From Site-B1 sp963827785 (GTDB taxonomy: Bacteria > Bacteroidota > Bacteroidia > Flavobacteriales > Flavobacteriaceae): a stretch of 64,000 nt of DNA. Below are positions 35,122 to 43,904 of the stretch, piece by piece; the first letter of the stretch is position 1; every line of letters starts with the position of its first letter. Made by a program: the position numbers and the translations under genes. The stretch spans positions 1 through 64,000 of the forward strand of contig CAWHCT010000008.1 in assembly GCA_963827785.1 (NCBI GenBank), in the 5' to 3' direction. A model generated the notes under the pieces. It did not search any database and was not told the origin of the DNA. It worked only from the letters and a program-made list of their open reading frames with translations.

Positions 35122-36576
35122 CTAAAGTTTTAACCAGTTGCTGGAAAATTCACAATCTCTATACTCTCCTATTATTTTAATATAGGTGTCCATGATCTTT
35201 TCATTCTGCCATTTCTCAATAGCCTTAAATTGTTTTTCCTGTAAAGCCAGAGCTTTAATTTTTAAATAATCTCGTGCAAAGTCGGCGTCATGCTCATCGA
35301 TCCTATCGGTGACTGTCAAAATTTTAAACTTTGTGTTATTTATCCTGTCCTGGTCTTTAAGAACCAAACTTACTTCGCCACTTTTAAGGTCCTGAATTTG
35401 TGCATATAATTCCGGATCCATTCTTGTCAATTCAAAACTATAATCCTGAGTTTCAGGATTTATCAATTGACCTCCATCTTGTTTGGTTTCTTTTTCGTCT
35501 GAAAATTCTCTGGCTGCTTCTTTAAAATCCAACTCTCCATCTACAATTCGTTTGCGAATTTTTTCCAGTTTTTCATTGGCTTCATCAATGGTTTCATCAT
35601 TGACATCCGGTTTGATCACAATATGTCGGACATCATACTCCTGTCCTCTAATTTTATCCAATTTTATTATGTGATAGCCAAAATCAGTTTTAAATGGTTC
35701 TGAAACTTCGCCTTCCTGTAAACGAAAAGCCACATCTCTAAATTCCTTTACCATTCTTGGTCTTTTTCTGTTCAATGTATACTTTCCACCGTTTGATCGA
35801 GACCCTTCATCTTCTGAATACAACACTGCTTTGGTTGCAAAACTGGAACCATTATCCACCACATCGGCACGTATTTGATTTAACAAATCAATGACTTTTT
35901 GAATATTCTCCTGTGTGGGGTTTGGTGATATAACAATTTGAGCCACCTTAAGCTCTGTACCAAACGTTGGTCGTTCATCTTTAGGAATATTATTAAAGAA
36001 TTGCCTAACTTCTTCTGGAGTCACTTCAACATCTTCAATAATTTTTTGCTGCATCTGGCTGGCCAGTTTGTTGTTCTTGTTTATTTCGAACATTTCATCC
36101 CTAAAACTTTTTTCATCTTCTTTGTTATAGAATTCCAGTAAGCGCTCCATGGAACCATTAGTTTGTTGTAAAAACTGGCTTATTTGCTGATCTACATATG
36201 ATCGTATTTCTGCATCAGAAACTACGATACTATCCTGGATTGCATGATGAGCATACAATTTATCTTCAAGCAACTTACCAAATAACTGACAGCGCGAAAT
36301 CTCAGCAGTAGAAACTCCCTGAGCCTTCAATTGCTGAAATGTCTTATCGATATCAGAATCCAAAACAATATAATCTCCTACAACTGCAGCAACTCCATCC
36401 ACCTTAACTGGATTCAATGGAGTCACACTATCAAGAACTGCTTTTGGTTGTTCCTTTTCGCTGTTCTCTTCAATTAATTCCTGAGCATTTATTGTAAGGG
36501 AAAATAGAACAGCTACGAGGATAAGAAGCCGTTGCGCTTTAATTGTATATCTCAAATTGTTTGTTTTTAATCGCAT
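35122..36576 (-). CDS. SurA-like peptidyl-prolyl isomerase (two parvulin domains)
   Basis: Periplasmic folding factor for outer-membrane proteins. A signal peptide (about 1-31, ending SLTINAQ) is followed by a SurA-type N-terminal chaperone domain (CQLFGKLLEDKLYAHHAIQD). Two PpiC parvulin domains then lie near residues 205-300 (VAQIVISP to FGYHIIKL) and 315-405 (VRHIVIKP onward). The first keeps the F-GYHIIKL ending of active parvulins; the second is more divergent. The start overlaps the end of the preceding lipoprotein gene by 38 nt. It forms an operon with two related genes and moxR. Confidence 0.92.
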   Translation of the reverse strand: MRLKTNNLRYTIKAQRLLILVAVLFSLTINAQELIEENSEKEQPKAVLDSVTPLNPVKVDGVAAVVGDYIVLDSDIDKTFQQLKAQGVSTAEISRCQLFGKLLEDKLYAHHAIQDSIVVSDAEIRSYVDQQISQFLQQTNGSMERLLEFYNKEDEKSFRDEMFEINKNNKLASQMQQKIIEDVEVTPEEVRQFFNNIPKDERPTFGTELKVAQIVISPNPTQENIQKVIDLLNQIRADVVDNGSSFATKAVLYSEDEGSRSNGGKYTLNRKRPRMVKEFRDVAFRLQEGEVSEPFKTDFGYHIIKLDKIRGQEYDVRHIVIKPDVNDETIDEANEKLEKIRKRIVDGELDFKEAAREFSDEKETKQDGGQLINPETQDYSFELTRMDPELYAQIQDLKSGEVSLVLKDQDRINNTKFKILTVTDRIDEHDADFARDYLKIKALALQEKQFKAIEKWQNEKIMDTYIKIIGEYRDCEFSSNWLKL

Positions 36577-37391
36577 CTGAAGTAATATCTTTTTCCAATT
36601 CTCTAATTAACTCTAATTTTCTCCGGTTAATGACGATTTGATCTATTGTAGGTTTCACATATTCCAGAGGTGCTATTTCATTCCTCGACAATACGTCATT
36701 AATCTGCATCAAATATACTCCTAATGAATCTTTGAGTTGTATAAAATTAGATTTTTTTAACAGTTGATTTTTATTTTCAGAAGTAATGACCGGAATTTTA
36801 TTCACCGCCTGACTTAATTTAACCCAAATAGAATCATTCAAGGAATATGAACTGAACTGAATGGATATGGAATCCAGTAAAAATTTGTCCTCTTTATTGA
36901 ATCTTCTGAATCGTTCCTTGATCTGAGAAAAATCGGTTCTGTTCTCATCTACCTTGATATATCTTAATTTGATAAGTTCTTCGTTGAGTTTAAAAGTTTC
37001 ACTGTTTTTGGCATAGTATTCTTCAGCTTCCTGGGCACTAACTGTTTCATTCAGGTCTCTTCTAACCAATGCTTCAATATAGGCCTTGGTAAACAGATCC
37101 TTTCGGTATTGATCTACTAACTTATTGTACTCAGTTTGTTTCTCCTCAGAAATATTGCGCTCAGCACCATCGATTAAAAGTTGTTGAGTTGCCCAGCGAG
37201 TGATATAATTATTCACTATTAAGATACTATCCTCTTTACTGGTTTCATCGGTTACCAGATCTGTAATATCATCTTCATAAAGATAAGATTCATTAACCCT
37301 GGCTATGGCGTTTTGTTGTTCTTTCCTAACAAGAATAATCACATGAAAATAGAAAGACTACACAAAGAAATATATAAATAAAGTTCCTCAA
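36539..37391 (-). CDS. PPIase-operon lipoprotein (SurA/PpiC-related, no parvulin core), one frameshift
   Basis: The main frame (36539-37342) starts at GTG without any export signal. In another frame a TTG at 37391-37389, directly after the upstream stop, opens RNFIYIFLCVVFLFSCDYS: a basic start, hydrophobic core and lipobox LFSC. One missing or extra base near 37330 would join this to KEQQNAIARVNESYLYEDDI, giving a lipoprotein of about 283 aa. The body resembles the chaperone part of SurA/PpiC proteins (VNESYLYEDDITDLV; TEYNKLVDQYRKDLFTKAYIEALVRRDLN) but shows no parvulin active-site core. It sits between two full parvulins, suggesting a joint role in outer-membrane protein folding. Confidence 0.75.
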
Positions 37392-39350
37392 TTAATTTTT
37401 AATTTGGGCTTTGATTTTATTCAAAACCACATTATTCACTACAACCTTATATTTTTGATGTAGATCTTGAATCCAGGATTTTTCCTTTTGATCCTGAAAA
37501 TTTGTTATAACTCTTCCTTTAGCATCTTCAAAGGATAATTGTTCCTTAGGAAGTATTTTTTTGACTTTAACGACCACAAACGAATCATTATGTTTGTGTA
37601 TTTTTGACAGACCTTCTTTAAACTCAAAATCTGATGGTAAGGCCTGATGATCCTTATCCATTATTCCTGATGTAAATATAACATTAACTTTACCTTTTTT
37701 GTTCAAGGTTTCTTTTATTTTATCCTCCGATATTTCATCGGCTAACATTTTAGAAACTTTTTTGATGATATTTTCCTTTGGAGTTGAAGCAACCTGGGCA
37801 TCAACCCTTTCATTTAAAAAATAATTTTTCTTATTTTTTTCATAAAACTCCTTAAGACCCAAACTGTCTTTTTTGGCTGCATTCCAAATTTCCGATTCCA
37901 TCAAGTCAAAAAGTAAAAGACCATCTCTGTATTCATCTACAATATTGGAAAACTCCTGATTTTCGTTTTCAAGATTATCTTCATAGTATTTTAGAACAGA
38001 ACTATCTATGAACTCTTTATAATTTTCTTGTATAACGACTTGAAGTGGTTTTTGACTCCTTAACTTTCGTTGTGCATTCTTAAGGTAATTGGCAAATTCC
38101 CCATAGGTTATTTGTTTTTCTCCTATAGTATTTAGGAGTTTTTCATTATTCAAGTTCTCAGGAATTTCCCAGGTGCGTTTGTAAAAGGAATCAGTAACAA
38201 TGGTATTGAAATATTGTATTGCTTCATTGTTGTCTTTTATATTGTAATATTCTCTGATCTTTTTAACAAAGGCCTCATTAATCAAATTGGACCTTGAATC
38301 TCTTTTGACTTTAAGCTCCAGCTGACCTTTCATTTTTTCAAAAGACTCGACAGGTTTTTTACTGATCAATTTAATTATATGCCATCCCAGATCTGTTTCA
38401 ATTGGTTGAGAATAGTCACCAACATTTTCCAAACTGAAAGCTGTTTCTTCAAATATCTTGGAATTTAACTGGCCACTGCTAAATGGTGACAATTTACCTC
38501 CTTTATTCGCGGAACTTTTGTCTTCAGAAAATTGTTTTGCCAGACTTTCAAAGCTCTCACCTTGATTTAATTTCGCATAGATATCTTTAATGCGTTGTTC
38601 AGGTTTTTTTTGCAGGGAATCATTAGTTTTTTGTTGTTTTGATACGAGTATATGAGCAACCTCAACTTCTCCTTTCGATTTTCTTTTATCGAATATTTTA
38701 ACAACATGATAACCAAATCGAGTTCTAAAAGGCTGAGATAACTCGCCGGCTGAGGTGTTAAAAGCTGCCGATTCAAAAGGATATACCATTCTGAATCCGC
38801 TAAAATAACCCAGATCCTCGGCAAAAATGGTCTGTCCGTTATGGACTTTTTTCTTCACTTCTTCAAAGCCTTCATTCAATACCTGTTCTCTAAGTTTTAA
38901 AATTTCATTATAAGCTTTTAAAGTGTCCGCAGGTGGAGCATCTTCAGGTAACCTTACCAAAACATGTCCGGCATTTACTTCGTAAGAAACTCTATCATAA
39001 GCTTCTCTCACAAGCTCCTCTGTGACCTGAGAGTCGGTTAGAAAATTTTTAGCCAATTGTTTTCTGTAGTTGGATAACTCCCTCAAATATTCAGGTCTTT
39101 CATTAAAACCTAATTTTTTGGCTTCCTGAAGCTTTAATTTGTAGTCAATAAAGAGCTCCAAATAGTTATCGATATCTTTTTGAGACTCATCCTTGACCAG
39201 ATCAAGGTTTTTGTTGTAAACTCTTATAAATTCTGATGCTAAGACATCTTCATTGTCAACGGTAAAAAGAACATCTTTTTTATTGATCTGAGCAGAAATG
39301 GAAATGGAAAAAAACGGTACTAAAAGACAGAATAAAAACTTAGATTTCAT
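37392..39350 (-). CDS. Periplasmic peptidyl-prolyl isomerase with two parvulin domains
   Basis: A 652-residue envelope folding factor. A signal peptide (1-20, ending FSISISAQ) is followed by a helical chaperone region with YLELFIDYKLKLQEAKKLGF. Two PpiC domains lie near 122-222 (AGHVLVRLPED to FGYHVVKIFDKR) and 228-335 (VAHILVSKQQ to LGWHIIKLIS). A long C-terminal helical region follows. It is first in the operon 652-aa PPIase, lipoprotein, SurA-like, moxR and directly follows a consensus promoter. A stop codon and a TTG start of the next gene are adjacent. Confidence 0.92.
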   Translation of the reverse strand: MKSKFLFCLLVPFFSISISAQINKKDVLFTVDNEDVLASEFIRVYNKNLDLVKDESQKDIDNYLELFIDYKLKLQEAKKLGFNERPEYLRELSNYRKQLAKNFLTDSQVTEELVREAYDRVSYEVNAGHVLVRLPEDAPPADTLKAYNEILKLREQVLNEGFEEVKKKVHNGQTIFAEDLGYFSGFRMVYPFESAAFNTSAGELSQPFRTRFGYHVVKIFDKRKSKGEVEVAHILVSKQQKTNDSLQKKPEQRIKDIYAKLNQGESFESLAKQFSEDKSSANKGGKLSPFSSGQLNSKIFEETAFSLENVGDYSQPIETDLGWHIIKLISKKPVESFEKMKGQLELKVKRDSRSNLINEAFVKKIREYYNIKDNNEAIQYFNTIVTDSFYKRTWEIPENLNNEKLLNTIGEKQITYGEFANYLKNAQRKLRSQKPLQVVIQENYKEFIDSSVLKYYEDNLENENQEFSNIVDEYRDGLLLFDLMESEIWNAAKKDSLGLKEFYEKNKKNYFLNERVDAQVASTPKENIIKKVSKMLADEISEDKIKETLNKKGKVNVIFTSGIMDKDHQALPSDFEFKEGLSKIHKHNDSFVVVKVKKILPKEQLSFEDAKGRVITNFQDQKEKSWIQDLHQKYKVVVNNVVLNKIKAQIKN

Positions 39351-39379
39351 TTGTTAAAACTTTTGATTTCAGGTAAGAG

Positions 39380-39409
39380 CAAAAATACTAATATTAGTAT
39401 ATTATGCAA
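39380..39409 (-). promoter_or_regulatory. Promoter of the PPIase operon with an embedded palindrome
   Basis: Minus strand: TTG (39409-39407), a 19-nt spacer, TATTTTTG (39387-39380), about 30 nt before the ATG. A perfect 16-bp palindrome, ATACTAATATTAGTAT (39385-39400), fills most of the spacer and touches the -7 box. That position suits a repressor or activator site. Confidence 0.75.
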
Positions 39410-39578
39410 GTTCGATTAACAAACGATTAGCACCTTAATTTAGTATAGTCAATAGTATTTAATTTAAAACAAAATAAATACAACTTTTTTAATAATTATT
39501 ATTTTAATTCTTGTTTTGAATTTATTCTCTATATTTCTGTATCTATAATTGATCAAGTGAGAAAATAAAGTTAATAAA

Positions 39579-39818
39579 ATGCGTCAATTAAAACTTATTT
39601 GGGATTTTCGTGGACCAGATTCGCTAAGAATTGCAAAACATCATGAAGTACATCTTAAGGAATTTATTGCAAGCGAAAAGTTGGATATTAATATTACCGG
39701 CGTAGAACAATTATCAGAATTGCATTCAATTGCCTTCCTCGTGGTTAATGAAAGTGAAATGAAACCAATTAGAGATGCTTTAAAACCGCATCGTGGACAA
39801 GTTTTTAAACAACTCTAA
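39579..39818 (+). CDS. Small conserved hypothetical protein
   Basis: A 79-residue protein, MRQLKLIWDFRGPDSLRIAK opening, with a His-rich segment (AKHHEVHLKEFI) and ending LKPHRGQVFKQL. It has no signal peptide or membrane helix. I recall similar short proteins in other flavobacteria but know no function. It is 2 nt before the dioxygenase-like lipoprotein gene, so probably co-transcribed. Confidence 0.65.
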   Translation: MRQLKLIWDFRGPDSLRIAKHHEVHLKEFIASEKLDINITGVEQLSELHSIAFLVVNESEMKPIRDALKPHRGQVFKQL

Positions 39819-39820
39819 CA

Positions 39821-40506
39821 ATGAATAAGCATATTCCTTTTATTTTAGTACTAGCTTTATTGAGTCTTTTCCCCAGCTGTAAAGGACAATCAAAAGATGC
39901 CGAAAAATCAGAGACAAACATACGATCGACTAAACAAAAATTAGTGGGAGGCCCTTTTGAAAATAGTGAATTCATGTACATTGGGATTCCTGATAAGATC
40001 AATTCAGTTGATACAAGTGCAGGCTGGAACCAAAAAGGTCAAAAACTATTGATTACGGGCAAGATCTTAAAAGCTGACGGGAAAACTCCAGCTCCTGATG
40101 TTATCTTGTACTACTATCATACTGATACTGAAGGCTACTATGCCAATAAACCGGGATTAGACAGTCGGGTTTCTCGACATGGATATATTCGTGGCTGGGT
40201 CAAATCTGACAAAAACGGGGATTACACCATATATACAGTACGTCCAGGACCTTATCCTAATTCTGATTCACCCGCACATATTCATCCATCCATTAAAGAA
40301 CCTAATTCCATCAACGAATATTATATTGACGAATTTGTTTTTGATGATGATATCACTATTAACTTCAGAGCCAGAGGAAAAAACTGGAGAATCGTGGTGG
40401 TAGTGGAATTTTAAAGGTCTTCGATTCGGATGATATGCAAATAGCAAATCATGATATTATTCTGGGACTTAATATTCCGCATTACCCGAGAAACATTTCG
40501 GAATAA
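39821..40506 (+). CDS. Intradiol-dioxygenase-like lipoprotein, one frameshift
   Basis: Lipoprotein signal with lipobox (LSLFPSCKG, Cys about residue 20), then a fold like protocatechuate 3,4-dioxygenase. Four candidate non-haem iron ligands are visible: Tyr in HTDTEGYYANK, Tyr in VRPGPYP, and two His in AHIHPSIKEP. The first frame stops at 40414, but a +1 shift near 40405 continues as GILKVFDSDDMQIANHDIIL and GLNIPHYPRN to TAA 40504-40506, giving about 228 aa. I believe the longer form is correct. Secreted members of this family are common in Bacteroidota and their substrates are unknown. The stop is only 32 nt from the convergent guaB end. Confidence 0.85.
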
Positions 40507-40538
40507 ATGTTACGATTTGATTACAATAACTAAAGATA

Positions 40539-42012
40539 CTACCTTGAATAATTAGGTGATTCTTTTGTTATGGTTACATTATGAGGATGACTTTCATGTA
40601 TTCCTGCCGATGATATTTTTACGAACTTTACCTGTTTCCTTTAGGGTTTCAATATCTTTAGCACCACAATATCCCATTCCTGCTCTTAATCCACCAATAA
40701 ACTGATGAATGCTTTCATACAATTCACCTTTATAAGGCACACGACCCACAATACCTTCAGGTACTAATTTTTTAATATCGTCTTCAACATCTTGGAAGTA
40801 TCTGTCCTTACTGCCTTGTTCCATGGCCTCTACACTACCCATTCCACGATAAGACTTAAACTTACGTCCTTCATAAATAATAGTTTCTCCGGGAGATTCT
40901 TTTGTTCCTGCTAAAAGTGATCCTAACATAACGCAATCAGCTCCTGCAGCAATCGCTTTAGGTATATCTCCCGTATAGCGTATTCCTCCATCGGCAATTA
41001 CAGGAACTCCACTTCCCTTTATAGCTGCAGCTACTTCTAAAACTGCCGAGAATTGTGGAAAACCCACTCCTGCAACTACTCGTGTTGTACAAATAGATCC
41101 TGGACCTATTCCTACTTTTACAGCATCTGCTCCTGCTTCAACTAAATATTTGGCAGCCTCAGCAGTGGCAATATTTCCTACTACAACATCTAATTTCGGG
41201 AACTTCTTTTTTATTTCTTTTAAAATGGTTACCACTCCTTTGGTATGTCCATGTGCTGTATCAATAATTATAGCATCTATACTGGCTTTTACCAATGCTT
41301 CTGCTCTTTTAACCGCATCACTTGTTACACCAATTGCTGCAGCAACTCTTAAACGACCATATTTATCCTTATTAGAAATAGGTTTCTGGATGAGTTTTGT
41401 AATGTCTCTAAACGTAATTAATCCAACTAACTTGTAATTTTTATCAACCACAGGCAGTTTTTCAATTTTATGTTCTTGTAAAATAACCTCAGCATCTTTC
41501 AATGAGGTACCTTCTCCTGCAGTTATCAAATTTTCAGAGGTCATTACCTCAATAATTGGTCGGCTATTATTTCTTTCAAAACGCAGATCACGATTGGTTA
41601 CAATTCCTTGTAATATACCTTTATCATCAACTATAGGAATCCCTCCTATACTATGCTCCTTCATATTCTGTTTCGCATCAAATACTATTGCAGTTAGGGG
41701 CAAAGTTACCGGATCGATGATCATACCGCTTTCTGCCCGCTTTACTTTTCTAACCTTTTCTGCTTGTTGCTCAATGGTCATATTCTTATGAAGTACACCA
41801 ATACCACCTTCTTGAGCCATTGCAATGGCCATTTTGCTCTCAGTAACCGTATCCATAGCAGCTGATACTATCGGTACATTTAATGTGATATTACGTGAAA
41901 ATTTACTTTGAATACTAACTTCCCTTGGCAAGACTTCTGAAAATGCCGGAACAAGAAGAACATCGTCGTAAGTTAGAGCTTCTCCTAGAATTTTGTTTTG
42001 ATGAGCTATCAT
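40539..42012 (-). CDS. guaB: IMP dehydrogenase, one frameshift near the C-terminus
   Basis: Oxidises IMP to XMP, the committed step of GMP synthesis. The TIM barrel starts YDDVLLVPAFSEVLPREV; two CBS domains occupy about 95-205; the active-site Cys lies in GPGSICTTRVVAGVG (near residue 302), and the flap has YRGMGSVEAM. The apparent frame ends early at 40594, but one extra G near 40630 explains this. Removing it gives the usual C-terminus (FVKISSAGIHESHPH, then VTITKESPNYSR) and a stop at 40541-40539, for exactly 490 codons, the usual family length. Confidence 0.96.
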
Positions 42013-42038
42013 GATGCAATTACGATTATAATTGCGTG

Positions 42039-42046
42039 CAAATATA
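42039..42046 (-). promoter_or_regulatory. -7 promoter element of guaB
   Basis: TATATTTG on the minus strand, 26 nt before the guaB ATG. There is no TTG at the expected distance, so the call rests on the -7 box. Confidence 0.5.
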
Positions 42047-42086
42047 GAGTATTTTAAAGACTAAATTATTACCGATGTGTTAAAGA

Positions 42087-42206
42087 TTAAAGAAGTGGAC
42101 ATTTCTTACAGAATTTCTTACCTTTTTCAAGATACTTTTCGCAACATTCCTTTTTTTTATTCTTCTTATTCTTTTTGTTTTTCTTTTTTTTCTTGCCTTT
42201 TCCCAT
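42087..42206 (-). CDS. Very small Lys-rich protein with four cysteines
   Basis: A 39-residue protein. The first half is almost pure Lys/Asn (MGKGKKKKKNKK...) and the second half has CCEKY and FCKKCP, giving four Cys arranged as CC-x11-C-x2-C, plausible for metal binding. I recall similar short proteins beginning MGKGKKKKK in flavobacteria, always unnamed. It lies alone between ferritin and guaB on the same strand. The clean frame, start and stop, and the cysteine pattern, make it likely to be real; the function is unknown. Confidence 0.6.
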   Translation of the reverse strand: MGKGKKKKKNKKNKKNKKKECCEKYLEKGKKFCKKCPLL

Positions 42207-42240
42207 CGATTAAAGAACGCTAATAAACTTAATTTATGCA

Positions 42241-42274
42241 AAAAAAAGATTCCCGTTAAGGAATCTTTTTTTTA
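42241..42274 (-). terminator. Intrinsic terminator after ferritin
   Basis: Minus strand: AAAGATTCC, loop TTAACG, GGAATCTTT with long T-run. It lies about 20 nt beyond the ferritin stop. Confidence 0.88.
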
Positions 42275-42293
42275 ATATTATTTTGGCCTTTGT

Positions 42294-42800
42294 TTACTCA
42301 GGCACATCCGCCTCACTTACTATTGCAGTAATGTCTCTGTCAAACATATAATGACCTGATTTATCATCACCAATAATATTCAACTTATCCAATAAAGTTC
42401 TTGCTACAGCTTCTTCCTCCAATTGCTCGGACACATACCACTGCATAAAGTTGTGAACGTTATAATCCTTGTGTTGTAAACATTCAAAAATAATGTGATT
42501 TATTTTTTCTGTTACGAATACTTCACTGTTAAGGAATTTATCAAATAATTCGTTTAAAGATTTAAAATCGGCTTTGGGTTTATCTAAAGCCGGTACTATT
42601 ACTTTTCCACTTCTTTCATTTATAAACTTGACCAATTTGGTCATGTGAACTCGTTCCTCTTCAGATTGTAAATAAAAGAAATCTGAAATACCTTTATACC
42701 CTTTAGAATCAGCCCAGGAAGCCATAGCTAAATATTGCATTGAGGCTGAAGCCTCGTATTTCACCTGTTCGTTTAATAAATTTTCTATTGTTGCATTCAT
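42294..42800 (-). CDS. Ferritin
   Basis: Iron-storage protein of 168 residues forming a 24-mer shell. It has the four-helix ferritin core with ferroxidase-type residues: YEASASMQYLAMASWAD (first helix, Glu/Tyr), YLQSEEERVHMTKLV with the E-x2-H motif, and later SEQLEEEAVARTLL. This is the non-haem FtnA type; no conserved Met for haem as in bacterioferritin is apparent. It sits next to the FMN-binding/porin operon. The promoter -7 box TATCTTTG is close upstream. Confidence 0.95.
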   Translation of the reverse strand: MNATIENLLNEQVKYEASASMQYLAMASWADSKGYKGISDFFYLQSEEERVHMTKLVKFINERSGKVIVPALDKPKADFKSLNELFDKFLNSEVFVTEKINHIIFECLQHKDYNVHNFMQWYVSEQLEEEAVARTLLDKLNIIGDDKSGHYMFDRDITAIVSEADVPE

Positions 42801-42821
42801 AACTTTATAATTTTAATTGCG

Positions 42822-42829
42822 CAAAGATA
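42822..42829 (-). promoter_or_regulatory. -7 promoter element of ferritin
   Basis: TATCTTTG on the minus strand, 21 nt before the ferritin ATG. No TTG lies at 19-20 nt further upstream. Confidence 0.55.
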
Positions 42830-42876
42830 CTGAAAAGTTAAACCTTTATAAAGGTATTTAGATATTTAGAATTACT

Positions 42877-43377
42877 CTAATTAGGAATATTTTGAGAACG
42901 TATTAACTGGAAAAGAATTATGATAACAGAAATTGTAAAAGAAAGTGCCATAAGAGTTCCTGAAACCAATACAATATATTTCATCCACAGTGTACCAGTC
43001 CAAAGCCAATAGATCCCACCAAAAGTGAAAATGACAGAAAAAAATGGTTCGATCATCAAGAATAGTTTCAATTTGTTATTAAGCCTTGTAATACTTAAGA
43101 TCAAGCCTACTAAAAAGAAAATCATTGACATGGATAGGATATGACTGTGGACAATCGACAGCATTTCTTTATCGCTCTTTTTAAACTTCATAATTGAAGC
43201 ATCTTCATCTCCTTCATTACCAAGATATTGCTCTTCAATGCCAATTGGACTTGCAGATGAAGTTTCATTAACAAAAGACAATCCTGTATAAAACCCTATA
43301 CATAATACAACTAAAAACGAACCTATTAATAGTTTAATTTCTTTTGATAAAGTTTCTATTATTCCATTAATCTGCAT
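42877..43377 (-). CDS. Four-TM membrane protein of the FMN-binding operon
   Basis: A 166-residue protein with four predicted TM helices (about 13-33, 76-96, 104-124 and 134-155). A 40-residue acidic loop between helices 1 and 2 probably faces the periplasm. The second helix begins IVHSHILSMSMIFFLVG; its two His could bind haem or metal. It directly abuts the FMN-binding gene (stop at 43378, start at 43377) and is third in the porin-FMN operon. I do not recognise a family. A role as a membrane electron carrier or as an anchor for the flavoprotein is inference. Confidence 0.65.
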   Translation of the reverse strand: MQINGIIETLSKEIKLLIGSFLVVLCIGFYTGLSFVNETSSASPIGIEEQYLGNEGDEDASIMKFKKSDKEMLSIVHSHILSMSMIFFLVGLILSITRLNNKLKLFLMIEPFFSVIFTFGGIYWLWTGTLWMKYIVLVSGTLMALSFTISVIIILFQLIRSQNIPN

Positions 43378-43893
43378 CTATAGTATTTTTTTAGAATGTA
43401 GTATTTTAATTGAACTTAACAGATCGTTCATAGCTTTTGTCATTACCTGGACAGAAATTGTAGCACCTGATATGCCTGCAATATTTTCGCCATATTTTAG
43501 CTCATCATTTTTTGTTTTACCTATAAATTGTTTTAACCAGCGAGTACTTCCTATTTCACCACCATAGTCTTCTCTATACACTAAAATCTTTGTTTTTAAT
43601 ATTATTAGGTCTTTATCTAAAAGTACCAGGTAATCGAAATAATCAACTTTTCCAAACGCCTTAGATATATAGGCAAACCCTATAACGGAATTATTCGTTT
43701 CAATTTTAAACAGATTATCTTCTCCAAAAGTAGAAGGTAATGTTTTGACTATTTCTGATTCGATGTTAACTTCAGTAAAAGTAAATTGTTCAATATTAAA
43801 AACCGATTTAATCTCTTTATCGACTTTTTTCTGAATGCTCTTTGATAAGCCAATGGAAATTACCAGAAATAATATGATTAGTACTTTATTCAT
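43378..43893 (-). CDS. FMN-binding domain protein (probable covalent flavoprotein)
   Basis: A 171-residue exported protein with an N-terminal signal or anchor helix (about 1-19). The C-terminal half has the FMN-binding-domain signature IAGISGATISVQVMTKAMN. In NqrC, RnfG and related proteins the Thr of SGAT is flavinylated by ApbE. The attachment site here would be the Thr of ISGAT. It lies between an outer-membrane porin and a four-TM protein, a layout known for extracytosolic flavin electron-transfer modules. The redox partner is not known. No apbE gene is in the window. Confidence 0.85.
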   Translation of the reverse strand: MNKVLIILFLVISIGLSKSIQKKVDKEIKSVFNIEQFTFTEVNIESEIVKTLPSTFGEDNLFKIETNNSVIGFAYISKAFGKVDYFDYLVLLDKDLIILKTKILVYREDYGGEIGSTRWLKQFIGKTKNDELKYGENIAGISGATISVQVMTKAMNDLLSSIKILHSKKIL

Positions 43894-43904
43894 TTATTGA
43901 TTTA

